NCBI GenBank assembly: GCA_020061125.1
Contig: JAGUYV010000113.1
Coordinates: 1 to 8,052 of the forward strand
Length of the DNA stretch: 8,052 nucleotides
Source of the DNA: a bacterium
GTDB taxonomy: Bacteria; UBP15; UBA6099; DSWB01
Reading direction: 5' to 3'
Shown here piece by piece: positions 1 through 5,943 of the stretch; within the stretch, counting starts at the first letter, position 1; each line of letters begins with the position of its first letter. The translations under genes and the position numbers were made by a program. The notes under the pieces were generated by a model that worked only from the letters and a program-made list of their open reading frames with translations, was not told the DNA's origin and did no database searches.

Positions 1-140
1 ATGAACGACTCGTTCTGCCAGGCGTCCCGTGCGTGCGTGATTCTCGCCACGCCGCGCATGGGCGTTTCCGCGCCGGATTCATCCTGCATCATGCCCGCGG
101 CGGCCCATTCGCCCGGCTCGACAATGAATGTGTGGTTCAT
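1..140 (-). CDS. Unrecognised protein, N-terminal 46 codons only (cut by left edge)
   Basis: The minus strand reads an open frame from the ATG at 140-138 to the window edge. It begins MNHTFIVEPGEWAAAG and continues without a stop. An AGGGAG ribosome-binding site (complement of 150-155) lies 9 nt before the ATG, which supports a real start. The visible part has no signal peptide. Its spaced aromatic, glycine and acidic residues (EPGEW, QDESGAETP, ITHARDAW) look like the first strands of a soluble beta-rich protein, but I do not recognise the family and assign no function. The gene diverges from mntP and shares its upstream region. A weak -10-like TAAAAT (complement of 191-196) would give a leader of about 45 nt. 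The plus-strand reading of the same bases has no ribosome-binding site and is a shadow. Confidence 0.68.
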   Translation of the reverse strand, partial: MNHTFIVEPGEWAAAGMMQDESGAETPMRGVARITHARDAWQNESF

Positions 141-210
141 GGTCCGGCGCTCCCTGTGTCCCGGCGTTGCATCCGGGGTTCTGGACAGGTATTTTAGCAC
201 AACGCCGAAG

Positions 211-239
211 TGGACGCGACGCATGTCGCGGGATATATT
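211..239 (+). promoter_or_regulatory. Sigma70-type promoter of mntP
   Basis: TGGACG (211-216, four of six matches to TTGACA) and TATATT (234-239, five of six matches to TATAAT) are separated by exactly 17 bp. Transcription would start near 246 and leave a leader of about 32 nt before the GTG at 278. That is too short for a yybP-ykoY manganese riboswitch, so control would have to act at the DNA. This is a consensus match only. Confidence 0.5.
215..230. repeat. Perfect 16-bp inverted repeat, candidate operator
   Basis: CGCGACGCATGTCGCG has perfect 6-bp arms (215-220 and 225-230) around GCAT. It overlaps the last bases of the mntP -35 box and fills most of the spacer up to the -10 box, a classic place for a repressor site. 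It also falls where the -35 element of the divergent gene would lie. A regulator bound here could control both genes. The regulator is unknown, and I do not claim an MntR or Fur box because the bases do not match those consensus sites. Confidence 0.4.
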
Positions 240-277
240 GATGGGCAGTGTTTTTGTCATGAAAGGGCCGGTGCGGG

Positions 278-844
278 GTGACGCCAATCAAAATCATATT
301 GTTGTCGCTGGCGCTTGCGGCGGATGCGTTTTCCGTGGGCGCCGCGGTTGGGCTGACGCACACCGCGCCGCGGCAGGTGTTCCGCCTCTCCTGGCATTTC
401 GGGCTGTTCCAGTCGCTTTTCGCGGGACTCGGGGCGCTCGCGGGCAGCATGTTCGTGCGCTACATCGAATCGTGGGATCACTGGCTCGCGTTCGGGCTGC
501 TGCTTTTCATCGGCGGCAAAATGATCCTGGAAAGCCGCGGCGGCGGCAAGCAGGAGCGCGCGGCGCGCGACGCCACCCGGGGCATGTCATTGGTGGGATT
601 AAGCACGGCCGTGAGTATTGACGCGTTTGGAGCGGGACTGGCGCTCGCTGCGGTGCAAGCACCCATGGCGTTGAGCATCACATGCATCGGCGTCACCTCG
701 CTGGCGGCTACGGCGCTTGCCATGAAGCTGGCCGGCCGTATCGCCGCGTTCGCCGGAAAATGGATCGAGCCAGCGGCCGGCGCCGTGCTCATCGCTCTGG
801 GCGCGAAAATCCTTCTGGACGGCCTCGGCATTTCATTCTCCTGA
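278..844 (+). CDS. mntP: MntP-type manganese efflux pump
   Basis: A 188-residue polytopic inner-membrane protein of the MntP (DUF204, formerly YebN) family, which exports Mn(II) from the cytoplasm. The length is normal for the family, and about six hydrophobic helices in two similar halves are visible. Each half carries the family's intramembrane aspartate motif: LALAADAFSVG (Asp16) and STAVSIDAFGAG (Asp115). Asp16 matches, as I recall, the functionally important Asp16 of the E. coli pump. The start is GTG at 278, because an in-frame TGA at 260-262 lies just upstream and no other start follows it. An AAAGGG ribosome-binding site at 262-267 is 10 nt away. A charged loop (about residues 86-101, RGGGKQERAARDATR) separates the halves. 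The gene stands alone with a promoter and a palindromic candidate operator. The family assignment is firm, and the manganese substrate is inferred from the family. Confidence 0.92.
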   Translation: MTPIKIILLSLALAADAFSVGAAVGLTHTAPRQVFRLSWHFGLFQSLFAGLGALAGSMFVRYIESWDHWLAFGLLLFIGGKMILESRGGGKQERAARDATRGMSLVGLSTAVSIDAFGAGLALAAVQAPMALSITCIGVTSLAATALAMKLAGRIAAFAGKWIEPAAGAVLIALGAKILLDGLGISFS

Positions 845-897
845 TTATCTCGACAATTCACAATCGGATTTTCTGTTTTATTCCGTTCATCTCCGGG

Positions 898-903
898 TAT
901 AAG
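898..903 (+). promoter_or_regulatory. Possible -10 box of the STAS-domain gene
   Basis: TATAAG matches TATAAT at five of six positions, in the AT-rich gap between mntP and the STAS gene. No good -35 box stands 16-18 bp upstream (the bases there are T-rich, e.g. GTTTTA at 875-880). Initiation would fall near 910, putting the 915-956 inverted repeat at the very 5' end of the transcript. Weak evidence. Confidence 0.25.
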
Positions 904-914
904 GGGATCGAAGC

Positions 915-956
915 ACGCCGGATACACCGCGGACCCGAAACCATCCTATCCGGCGT
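915..956. repeat. 10-bp perfect inverted repeat in the STAS gene leader
   Basis: ACGCCGGATA (915-924) is the exact reverse complement of TATCCGGCGT (947-956). The 22-nt loop contains the palindrome CCGCGG. The repeat ends 12 nt before the ATG at 969. No T-run follows, so it is not an ordinary terminator for mntP. It could be a leader RNA hairpin that limits ribosome access, or two half-sites of a DNA-binding protein with centres 32 bp (about three helical turns) apart. Confidence 0.5.
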
Positions 957-968
957 TGCCGTGACGCC

Positions 969-1370
969 ATGTCCATTGCCGAAGCGCTATTCAAAATGGA
1001 TCCCGAGCTGGAGGAGGAAACGATCCGGCTTCTGAATTCCGTGTCTCTTTTTCTCGATGAGGGGGAACCCAGACCCGCGGCCCTGCGCATGCAGGAACTC
1101 CGGACCGCAAAGTATAACGCCCTGGTGCTTCAGGGTGAATTGAACATGGAAAATGTGCGTGACTTCCGCCAGAGCGCGGAAGCGTTTCTGGACACAAGCA
1201 ATCTGCCTCTGGTTCTGGATGTGAACGGAATCGAGTTTGTGGACTCCACGGGTCTTGGGGCCATCATCAACCTGGTGTTTGAGGCCCGCCGCCGCGGTAA
1301 AAAGCTGTTTGTGCTGCGGCCGTCGCTCATGCTGCAGGTGCTGCTCGATCAGTGCCTGCGCACGGTGTGA
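969..1370 (+). CDS. STAS-domain protein (anti-sigma-factor antagonist-like)
   Basis: A 133-residue cytoplasmic protein whose residues from about 50 form a STAS domain, the fold of SpoIIAA/RsbV anti-anti-sigma factors. The first strand reads LVLQGELN (52-59). The core strand and phosphorylation loop read LVLDVNGIEFVDSTGLG (81-97). Ser93 sits where the anti-sigma kinase phosphorylates SpoIIAA-type proteins. The last helix is LMLQVLLDQCLRTV, after which the protein ends, slightly earlier than most STAS domains. Residues 1-48 are an acidic helical extension (EALFKMDPELEEETIRLLN) that I do not recognise. No good ribosome-binding site precedes ATG 969. An internal ATG at 1089 (codon 41) would give a 93-residue bare STAS domain, but its nearest purine-rich site (GAGGGGGA, 1059-1066) is 22 nt away, so the start is uncertain. 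No kinase, phosphatase or sigma gene is adjacent, so its partner is unknown. Confidence 0.85.
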   Translation: MSIAEALFKMDPELEEETIRLLNSVSLFLDEGEPRPAALRMQELRTAKYNALVLQGELNMENVRDFRQSAEAFLDTSNLPLVLDVNGIEFVDSTGLGAIINLVFEARRRGKKLFVLRPSLMLQVLLDQCLRTV

Positions 1371-1380
1371 CCCCCCCGGT

Positions 1381-1764
1381 TCAAGCGGCTCTGTGATTGT
1401 AGTCTTGCGCATGGCGATGGTCTGGCCGGTCCCTGCGCCAATCCTTTATCTCCCGGCTCTCAAGCAACTGCGCGATTCGCACACTCTGGTTCCTGATATT
1501 CCACACCGCGTAAGTGTTGAATCCAATAACCCAGAGAAAAATCGGTGCTCCAGTCACAACCAGGAAGTCTGTGAAATCTAAACCCGGTGCGGCCGCGTTC
1601 ATGCCCTGACCCGGAAAATTGGAAGTGTAAAGCAGCACGGCATTAAAAATCACAAGCGCGAACGCGCCCGCCGCGCTCATGAATATCCATCGCTGAAGCG
1701 CTCCGCGCCGTTCTCTTCGGCTGGGGCTGCGCCTTGTGCCCTGTCTTTTTTTATATTTTTCCAT
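1381..1764 (-). CDS. Small two-helix membrane protein, unrecognised
   Basis: A 127-residue protein starting at ATG 1764-1762, which has GAGAGAG (complement of 1773-1779) 8 nt upstream. GTG 1773 and ATG 1770 are in frame but too close to that site. The N-terminus is strongly basic (MEKYKKRQGTRRSPSRRERR). Two hydrophobic helices follow, at about residues 26-46 (WIFMSAAGAFALVIFNAVLL) and 66-88. The connecting loop contains NFPGQGMNAAAPGLDF, and the C-terminal tail is charged (ESREIKDWRRDRPDHRH). The positive-inside rule suggests both ends are cytoplasmic with a short outer loop. I do not recognise a family and assign no function. It lies 146 bp downstream of tex on the same strand, with no convincing promoter between them, so co-transcription with tex is possible. 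Its stop is 10 bp from that of the convergent STAS gene. Confidence 0.7.
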   Translation of the reverse strand: MEKYKKRQGTRRSPSRRERRGALQRWIFMSAAGAFALVIFNAVLLYTSNFPGQGMNAAAPGLDFTDFLVVTGAPIFLWVIGFNTYAVWNIRNQSVRIAQLLESREIKDWRRDRPDHRHAQDYNHRAA

Positions 1765-1783
1765 TATCATCACTCTCTCATGA

Positions 1784-1801
1784 GGCGCTCATCGCAGCGC
1801 C
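1784..1801 (-). repeat. 6-bp stem hairpin in the leader of the small membrane-protein gene
   Basis: GGCGCT (1784-1789) and AGCGCC (1796-1801) form a perfect GC-rich stem with a 6-nt loop, about 20 nt before ATG 1764 in the tex to membrane-protein gap. On neither strand is it followed by a T-run. It is therefore at best a weak or Rho-assisted stop for the tex transcript, or a leader structure. Confidence 0.35.
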
Positions 1802-1910
1802 ATGCGTAACTGTGATCTTCAAACACAAAAACCACAAACAGGGTTTCGGATACCCGATTGCGCGATTGGAAATTCGATGAAACGGCTGCGCCTGGATTGA
1901 TATGGCAGCG

Positions 1911-4079
1911 TCAGCTTCTGGCGCGGTCTTTTTGCGGCGCGGGAGAGGGGTTGCGTTTCATGCTCAACGAAATGCGGTTGCGCGCCAGGTCCACTTCCAC
2001 CACAGTCACATGCACCCGCTGGCCCACCTTGACGATGTCCATGGGGTCTTTCACAAATCTGTCGGCGAGCTGGCTGACATGCACAAGCCCGTCCTGGTGA
2101 ACGCCCACATCCACGAACGCGCCGAACCGGGTCACATTGGTCACCACACCCGGCAGCTTCATGCCCGGCTTGAGGTCCTTTGGCTCGTTCACGCCGTCCG
2201 CGAAAGAAAATGCTTCGAACCGTTTGCGCGGGTCGCGTCCGGGCCGGGCCAGTTCGTTCATGATGTCCTCGAGCGTGGGCATGCCCGCGCGTTCGGTCAC
2301 ATAGCGCTTGAGGTCAATGCGCCTGCGCAGGGCTTCGTCGCCTATCAAGTCGCGCACCGAGCAGCACAGGTCGCGGGCCATGGCGTCCACGATCTCGTAG
2401 GATTCCGGATGCACGGCGCTGGCGTCAAGCGGGTTGGCGGCATTGCCGATGCGCAAAAAACCAGCAGCCTGCTCGAACGCTTTGGGGCCGAGCCGCGGGA
2501 CTTTGAGCAAATCCTCGCGTGACGAGAACGCGCCGTTCGCGTCGCGGTGCGCCACGATGTTCCGGGCGATCTGCGGCCCCAGCCCGGACACATACGCCAG
2601 AAGCTGCGCGCTGGCCGTGTTCACTTCCACGCCCACGGCGTTCACGCAGCTCATGACCGTGTCGTCAAGGCTGCGCTTGAGAGCCTTCTGGTCCACATCG
2701 TGCTGGTACTGGCCCACGCCGATGCTCTTGGGGTCAATTTTCACGAGTTCGGCCAGGGGATCCATGAGCCGCCGGCCGATGCTCACGCTGCCGCGCACGG
2801 TTACATCCTGGTCCGGAAATTCCTCGCGCGCGGTGTCCGACGCGGAATAGATGGACGCGCCGGATTCGCTGACCATAACGATGGGGGTGCCATTCGGCAG
2901 TCCCGCGTTTTTCAGAAAAGCCTCGGTTTCGCGGCTTGCGGTTCCATTGCCCACGGCGATGGCTTCGGGCCGGAACTGTTCGGCCAGGGCGCGCACCCGG
3001 TCCGCGGCCTCTGCGGCGCGCGCGCCTCCCGTGTGCGGATAAATCGTGTCGTGGTGCAGGAGCTTGCCCTGCGCGTCCAGAACAACGGCCTTGCACCCGG
3101 TGCGGAATCCGGGGTCCAGGGCGAGCACGGTCTTCTGTCCCAGGGGCGGCGCGAGCAGCAGCTCCCGCAGGTTTTCCGCGAACACCCGAATGGCTTCCTC
3201 GTCCGCGCGGGCACGCAGCTCCTGGCGCATTTCCGTTTCCAGGGAAAGGGACATGAGGCGTTTGTATCCGTCGCGCACGGCCATGTCCACATGCTGCGCG
3301 GCGCGGCCGCTGTTCTTCACGAAAATGGCATGCAGAACGGAAACGGCGTCATCCTCGGGCGGCAGCACGCTGATGCGCAGCGCGCCTTCGTTCTCGCCGC
3401 GGAACATGGCCAGCACGCGGTGGGACGGCGCGGCCGCCGCGGTTTCGCTCCACTCGAAGTAGTCGCGGAATTTCGCGCCCTGTTCTTCCTTGCCGGTTTT
3501 CACCTTTGATGAGATGACGGCTTTGTTTTTAAAGAGAGCGCGGATGCGGTCACGCGCCGCGGCGTGCTCGTTCACCATCTCGGCGATGATGTCGCGCGCC
3601 CCGCCAAGGGCTTCGTCCTCGTCGGGCACGCCCTTGTCCGGGTCCACGAACCTGGCGGCCTCGGCGCGCGGATCCAATTCGCCCTGTTCGAGCAGAAGCA
3701 AGGCCAGGGGTTCGAGGCCGCGCTCCTTTGCGATGGTGGCGCGGGTGCGGCGTTTGGGCCGGAAGGGCAGGTACACATCTTCGAGGCGCGCCATGGTTTC
3801 CGCCTCGCGCACGGCCTGTTCGAGTTCGGGGGTGAGCAGGTCCCGCTCGCGCAGGGATTTGAGAATGGCTTCGCGGCGCGCGTCCAGCTCGGCGAGCTGC
3901 TCCAGACGGTCGCGGATCGCAGTGATCTGCACTTCGTCCAGGCTGCCCGTGGCCTCTTTGCGGTATCGTGCGATGAAGGGCACCGTGGCGCCCTGCGTCA
4001 GCAGGTCCGCGGCCCCGCGCACACGGCTCTTGCTTATTGACAACTCTCCCGCGATCGTTTCAATATGGCTTTCAGTCAT
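1911..4079 (-). CDS. tex: Tex-family RNA-binding transcription accessory protein
   Basis: A 722-residue cytoplasmic protein of the Tex/YhgF family, which binds nucleic acids and is linked to transcription and RNA handling. Domains in order: an N-terminal helical Tex region (about 1-190, with ATVPFIARYRKEATGSLDE), a YqgF/RNase H-like domain from about 316 (LALDPGFRTG, 319-328; AVGNGTASRETEAF; MVSESGASIYSASD), the conserved GVGQYQHDV near 454, helix-hairpin-helix repeats (about 492-544, YVSGLGPQIARNIV and VPRLGPKAFEQAAGFLRI), and a C-terminal S1 domain (about 636-709, GVVTNVTRFGAFVDVGVHQDGLVHVSQL). The tail is short and basic. The length resembles the shorter Tex proteins, such as that of Bacillus. 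The start is ATG 4079-4077, preceded by AAGGA 4 nt away. Longer readings (ATG 4088, TTG 4145) lack a site or cover the promoter. All domains are intact. It appears to be transcribed from its own promoter. Confidence 0.96.
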   Translation of the reverse strand: MTESHIETIAGELSISKSRVRGAADLLTQGATVPFIARYRKEATGSLDEVQITAIRDRLEQLAELDARREAILKSLRERDLLTPELEQAVREAETMARLEDVYLPFRPKRRTRATIAKERGLEPLALLLLEQGELDPRAEAARFVDPDKGVPDEDEALGGARDIIAEMVNEHAAARDRIRALFKNKAVISSKVKTGKEEQGAKFRDYFEWSETAAAAPSHRVLAMFRGENEGALRISVLPPEDDAVSVLHAIFVKNSGRAAQHVDMAVRDGYKRLMSLSLETEMRQELRARADEEAIRVFAENLRELLLAPPLGQKTVLALDPGFRTGCKAVVLDAQGKLLHHDTIYPHTGGARAAEAADRVRALAEQFRPEAIAVGNGTASRETEAFLKNAGLPNGTPIVMVSESGASIYSASDTAREEFPDQDVTVRGSVSIGRRLMDPLAELVKIDPKSIGVGQYQHDVDQKALKRSLDDTVMSCVNAVGVEVNTASAQLLAYVSGLGPQIARNIVAHRDANGAFSSREDLLKVPRLGPKAFEQAAGFLRIGNAANPLDASAVHPESYEIVDAMARDLCCSVRDLIGDEALRRRIDLKRYVTERAGMPTLEDIMNELARPGRDPRKRFEAFSFADGVNEPKDLKPGMKLPGVVTNVTRFGAFVDVGVHQDGLVHVSQLADRFVKDPMDIVKVGQRVHVTVVEVDLARNRISLSMKRNPSPAPQKDRARS

Positions 4080-4117
4080 TGCATGCATCCTTGTAAGTTC
4101 TTGTTTACAGCATGAAA

Positions 4118-4145
4118 AGTATAGGGATCCGGCGGGATGATTCAA
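4118..4145 (-). promoter_or_regulatory. Sigma70-type promoter of tex
   Basis: On the minus strand, TTGAAT (complement of 4140-4145) and TATACT (complement of 4118-4123, five of six matches to TATAAT) are 16 bp apart. Transcription would start near 4111 and leave a leader of about 32 nt. The site lies inside the 102-bp gap after the upstream exported-protein gene, so tex is probably its own unit. It also argues against a tex start at 4145. Confidence 0.5.
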
Positions 4146-4181
4146 TGCGGCGCGGACAACAAATTACAGCGGCGGCGCAGC

Positions 4182-5792
4182 TTACCAGTCCATTTCCAGC
4201 AGGTCCATCTGCGTGATGATCCACTTGTCGCTGACGCTGGCGATGCGCGCTTTGCCGAGAAACGCAACGGACCGGGTGCCCTGCGCGGCCGTGAGCCAGA
4301 ATCTGGCCTCGAACACATTGTCCCGCGCGTGGCGCATGGCCAGTTCCGACAGGCTGTATTCCGCAAGCGCGGTGTGTCTGGTTTCGAAAGTGTCGAAGGG
4401 GACGGCGGCCTGCAGGTCCGTGCTGTACATGGCGTAAGCGTCCAGGAGCCGCCGTTCGTTCAGCGCCTGAATGAACTGGGGAATCACGGCGTCGCCGCCC
4501 GGATACAATTCCTTGAAATTGATTCCGGAGTTTGAATCGCGTTCGCCCGGCGCGCCGCCAAGATTTTCCTCCCATGCTTCGAGGCGGTTCTTCTCTGGGC
4601 GCTTATTGTCCGCGGCTTGTTCCTCTCTTTTTTTGGGTTCGGGCTTGGGCAGAGGGATTTCGCAAGCGTGGCGCACGAGGGTCAAGCGGTATTTGAATGT
4701 CGCGGGGTCGCTGGTGAAAAACCAGGTGACGGGTTTGCTGGCGCTCTCAAAGACTTGCCTGAATCTGATGGCCACGGCGCTCTGCGGCTTGTCCGGGACC
4801 GCGGGCGCGAAGTGCGGATAAAAGGAGCGCGCGTCCTGGAACGGGCGCGCCACGGCGAATGGCAGAGTTTCGAGAACGCGGTGGATGGCGATTTCGCGTG
4901 GGTATTCCGCGGGGGCCGCTTTGCAGAATTCGAGGGCCACGCGCGGGGCCAGGGTGCGGCGCAGCCAGGCGGCCAGTTCATCGGTCGGCTCGAAGGGTTT
5001 GTCCGGCCGTGCCGCGGACAGGGGTTCGGCCGCGGATTCAAACAGCATACGAGAGAAAGCGAACGCCAGTTCGCAGCGCGGCTCCGGCTCAAGATCCCTG
5101 GCAAGCGCATATCCCGGCACGGGCCGGTTCAGCGCGATCCACTCCTGTCCCGCGGCGGAGAACCGCTCGTCGCCCTCGGCCGTGACGGCCACGCACGCGC
5201 CCGGCTCCACGAGATCGAAGGCCTCTGTTCCGGGAATGGGTCCGGGCGCATCGAACAAAAGCATGGGATCCGTGGAAAACACCCGGAAGTATTCGAGCGG
5301 CGGATCGGTTTCCGCGTATTGTGCGCCGTTCCACGCCAGAACCGTGCGGAACATGCCGTATCCGCCGCGCGGGGCCGCGGCCACATTGTACACGCCCGTG
5401 ATGTTCCGCCAGCCTCCGGCGGCCTCGGCGTTGATGCGCATAAGAAACGGACCGGTCTCGCGGTACACCATGCGCCACCCGTCCGCATCCCGGTGCAGGA
5501 TCATGCCCGTGTGCACTTCTTCATCTGTAAACAGCGGTTCCGACAGAATCCATTCGTTTGCGCCGTCGCCGTTCAGATCCTCGGCCCAGCCCCTGGGCCG
5601 CAGTTCCGGCTCCAGAGACTTGAGATCCTGGTTCAGGGTTGTCGCATAAAAAGCCTCGACGAACGCCTGCAGGTCTGCAGGCGCCATGGACACGGGCGCG
5701 GCATCCTCGGGATTGAGAAGGCGCGGTTCCAGGGCCGCTGCGGGCGCGCACGCCGCCGCTATCATCATGCACAAAAAGAGCCAGATCTTCAT
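4182..5792 (-). CDS. Large exported protein of unknown function with NTF2-like C-terminus
   Basis: A 536-residue protein with a clear export signal: MKIWLFLCMMIAAACAPAAALEP. Cleavage after APAAA by signal peptidase I is likely. The AAAC at 12-15 is a poor lipobox, so a lipoprotein is possible but less likely. The start is ATG 5792-5790, with GAGG 11 nt upstream and the usual M-K n-region. Starts at 5816 or 5825 lack a site and spoil the signal. Residues about 70-110 contain DLNGDGANEWIL, resembling the calcium-binding loops of FG-GAP/VCBS-type proteins. Residues about 383-428 are a charged, low-complexity linker (KPEPKKREEQAADNKRPEKN). The last 108 residues (IPQFIQALNERRLLDAYAMY ... SVSDKWIITQMDLLEMDW) have the helix-then-sheet pattern of NTF2-like/DUF4878 domains. 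I do not recognise the whole protein. It probably acts in the periplasm or cell envelope. It diverges from the acyltransferase gene. Confidence 0.85.
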   Translation of the reverse strand: MKIWLFLCMMIAAACAPAAALEPRLLNPEDAAPVSMAPADLQAFVEAFYATTLNQDLKSLEPELRPRGWAEDLNGDGANEWILSEPLFTDEEVHTGMILHRDADGWRMVYRETGPFLMRINAEAAGGWRNITGVYNVAAAPRGGYGMFRTVLAWNGAQYAETDPPLEYFRVFSTDPMLLFDAPGPIPGTEAFDLVEPGACVAVTAEGDERFSAAGQEWIALNRPVPGYALARDLEPEPRCELAFAFSRMLFESAAEPLSAARPDKPFEPTDELAAWLRRTLAPRVALEFCKAAPAEYPREIAIHRVLETLPFAVARPFQDARSFYPHFAPAVPDKPQSAVAIRFRQVFESASKPVTWFFTSDPATFKYRLTLVRHACEIPLPKPEPKKREEQAADNKRPEKNRLEAWEENLGGAPGERDSNSGINFKELYPGGDAVIPQFIQALNERRLLDAYAMYSTDLQAAVPFDTFETRHTALAEYSLSELAMRHARDNVFEARFWLTAAQGTRSVAFLGKARIASVSDKWIITQMDLLEMDW

Positions 5793-5880
5793 TTTTACGC
5801 AAACCTCGAATTCCATAGCATTCACGGAAACAGTTTAACCTAAAGAAACGGCGCGCGCCAACCCGCGACGGCTGGCCATG

Positions 5881-5943
5881 GCGCATGGCGCGTTTGCATT
5901 GTACTATTAACTGGACTGATTGTTTTGAGGAGAAGCGCCCCGC
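5881..5943 (+). promoter_or_regulatory. Upstream region and ribosome-binding site of the acyltransferase gene
   Basis: GAGGAGAA at 5927-5934 is a strong ribosome-binding site with GAGGAG ending 11 nt before ATG 5944, and it fixes that start. Upstream, an AT-rich stretch contains TACTAT (5902-5907), a possible -10 box, but no -35 match stands at the right distance. The rest of the 151-bp divergent gap (5793-5943) contains only a short direct repeat, CATGGCG twice (5878-5884 and 5885-5891 region). I see no convincing operator. Confidence 0.35.

Noticed and set aside
1-621. Long plus-strand open frame starting at base 1
   Set aside because: It runs across the divergent promoter region and out of frame through mntP, has no ribosome-binding site, and its sequence is arginine/alanine-rich as expected of a shadow frame in GC-rich DNA.
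1371-1380. Run of seven C right after the STAS stop, suspected frameshift that shortened the STAS domain
   Set aside because: The stop codon precedes the C run, and neither alternative frame continues with a STAS-like last strand.
1773-1913. Tex frame stays open for about 46 codons past its stop, up to the TGA at 1770, hinting at readthrough or a recent nonsense mutation
   Set aside because: The S1 domain of Tex is complete before the stop, and the 722-residue length is normal for shorter family members. The extra residues look like translated intergenic DNA, and an open stretch of this length is not rare by chance.
2547-3509. 320-codon plus-strand open frame antisense to tex
   Set aside because: It is fully covered by the conserved Tex coding frame, has low-complexity composition, and has no start signal of its own.
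4080-4145. Longer Tex start at 4145 (66 bp upstream)
   Set aside because: It would begin at a TTG inside the -35 box of the tex promoter, and the added residues are not Tex-like. ATG 4079 has its own ribosome-binding site.
4146-4181. GC-rich AGC...GCT imperfect hairpin after the exported-protein stop as a terminator
   Set aside because: The stem is short with a mismatch, and the following bases are only mildly T-rich and interrupted.
5812-5817. Extended -10-like TGCTATGGA on the minus strand before the exported-protein gene
   Set aside because: Transcription would begin about 13 nt before the ATG and cut into the ribosome-binding site, and no -35 match is present.
4617-5843. 408-codon plus-strand open frame antisense to the exported-protein gene
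   Set aside because: Its composition (Arg, Gly, His rich, no domain pattern) and its exact overlap with a gene that has a signal peptide and ordered motifs mark it as an antisense shadow caused by GC-rich third positions.
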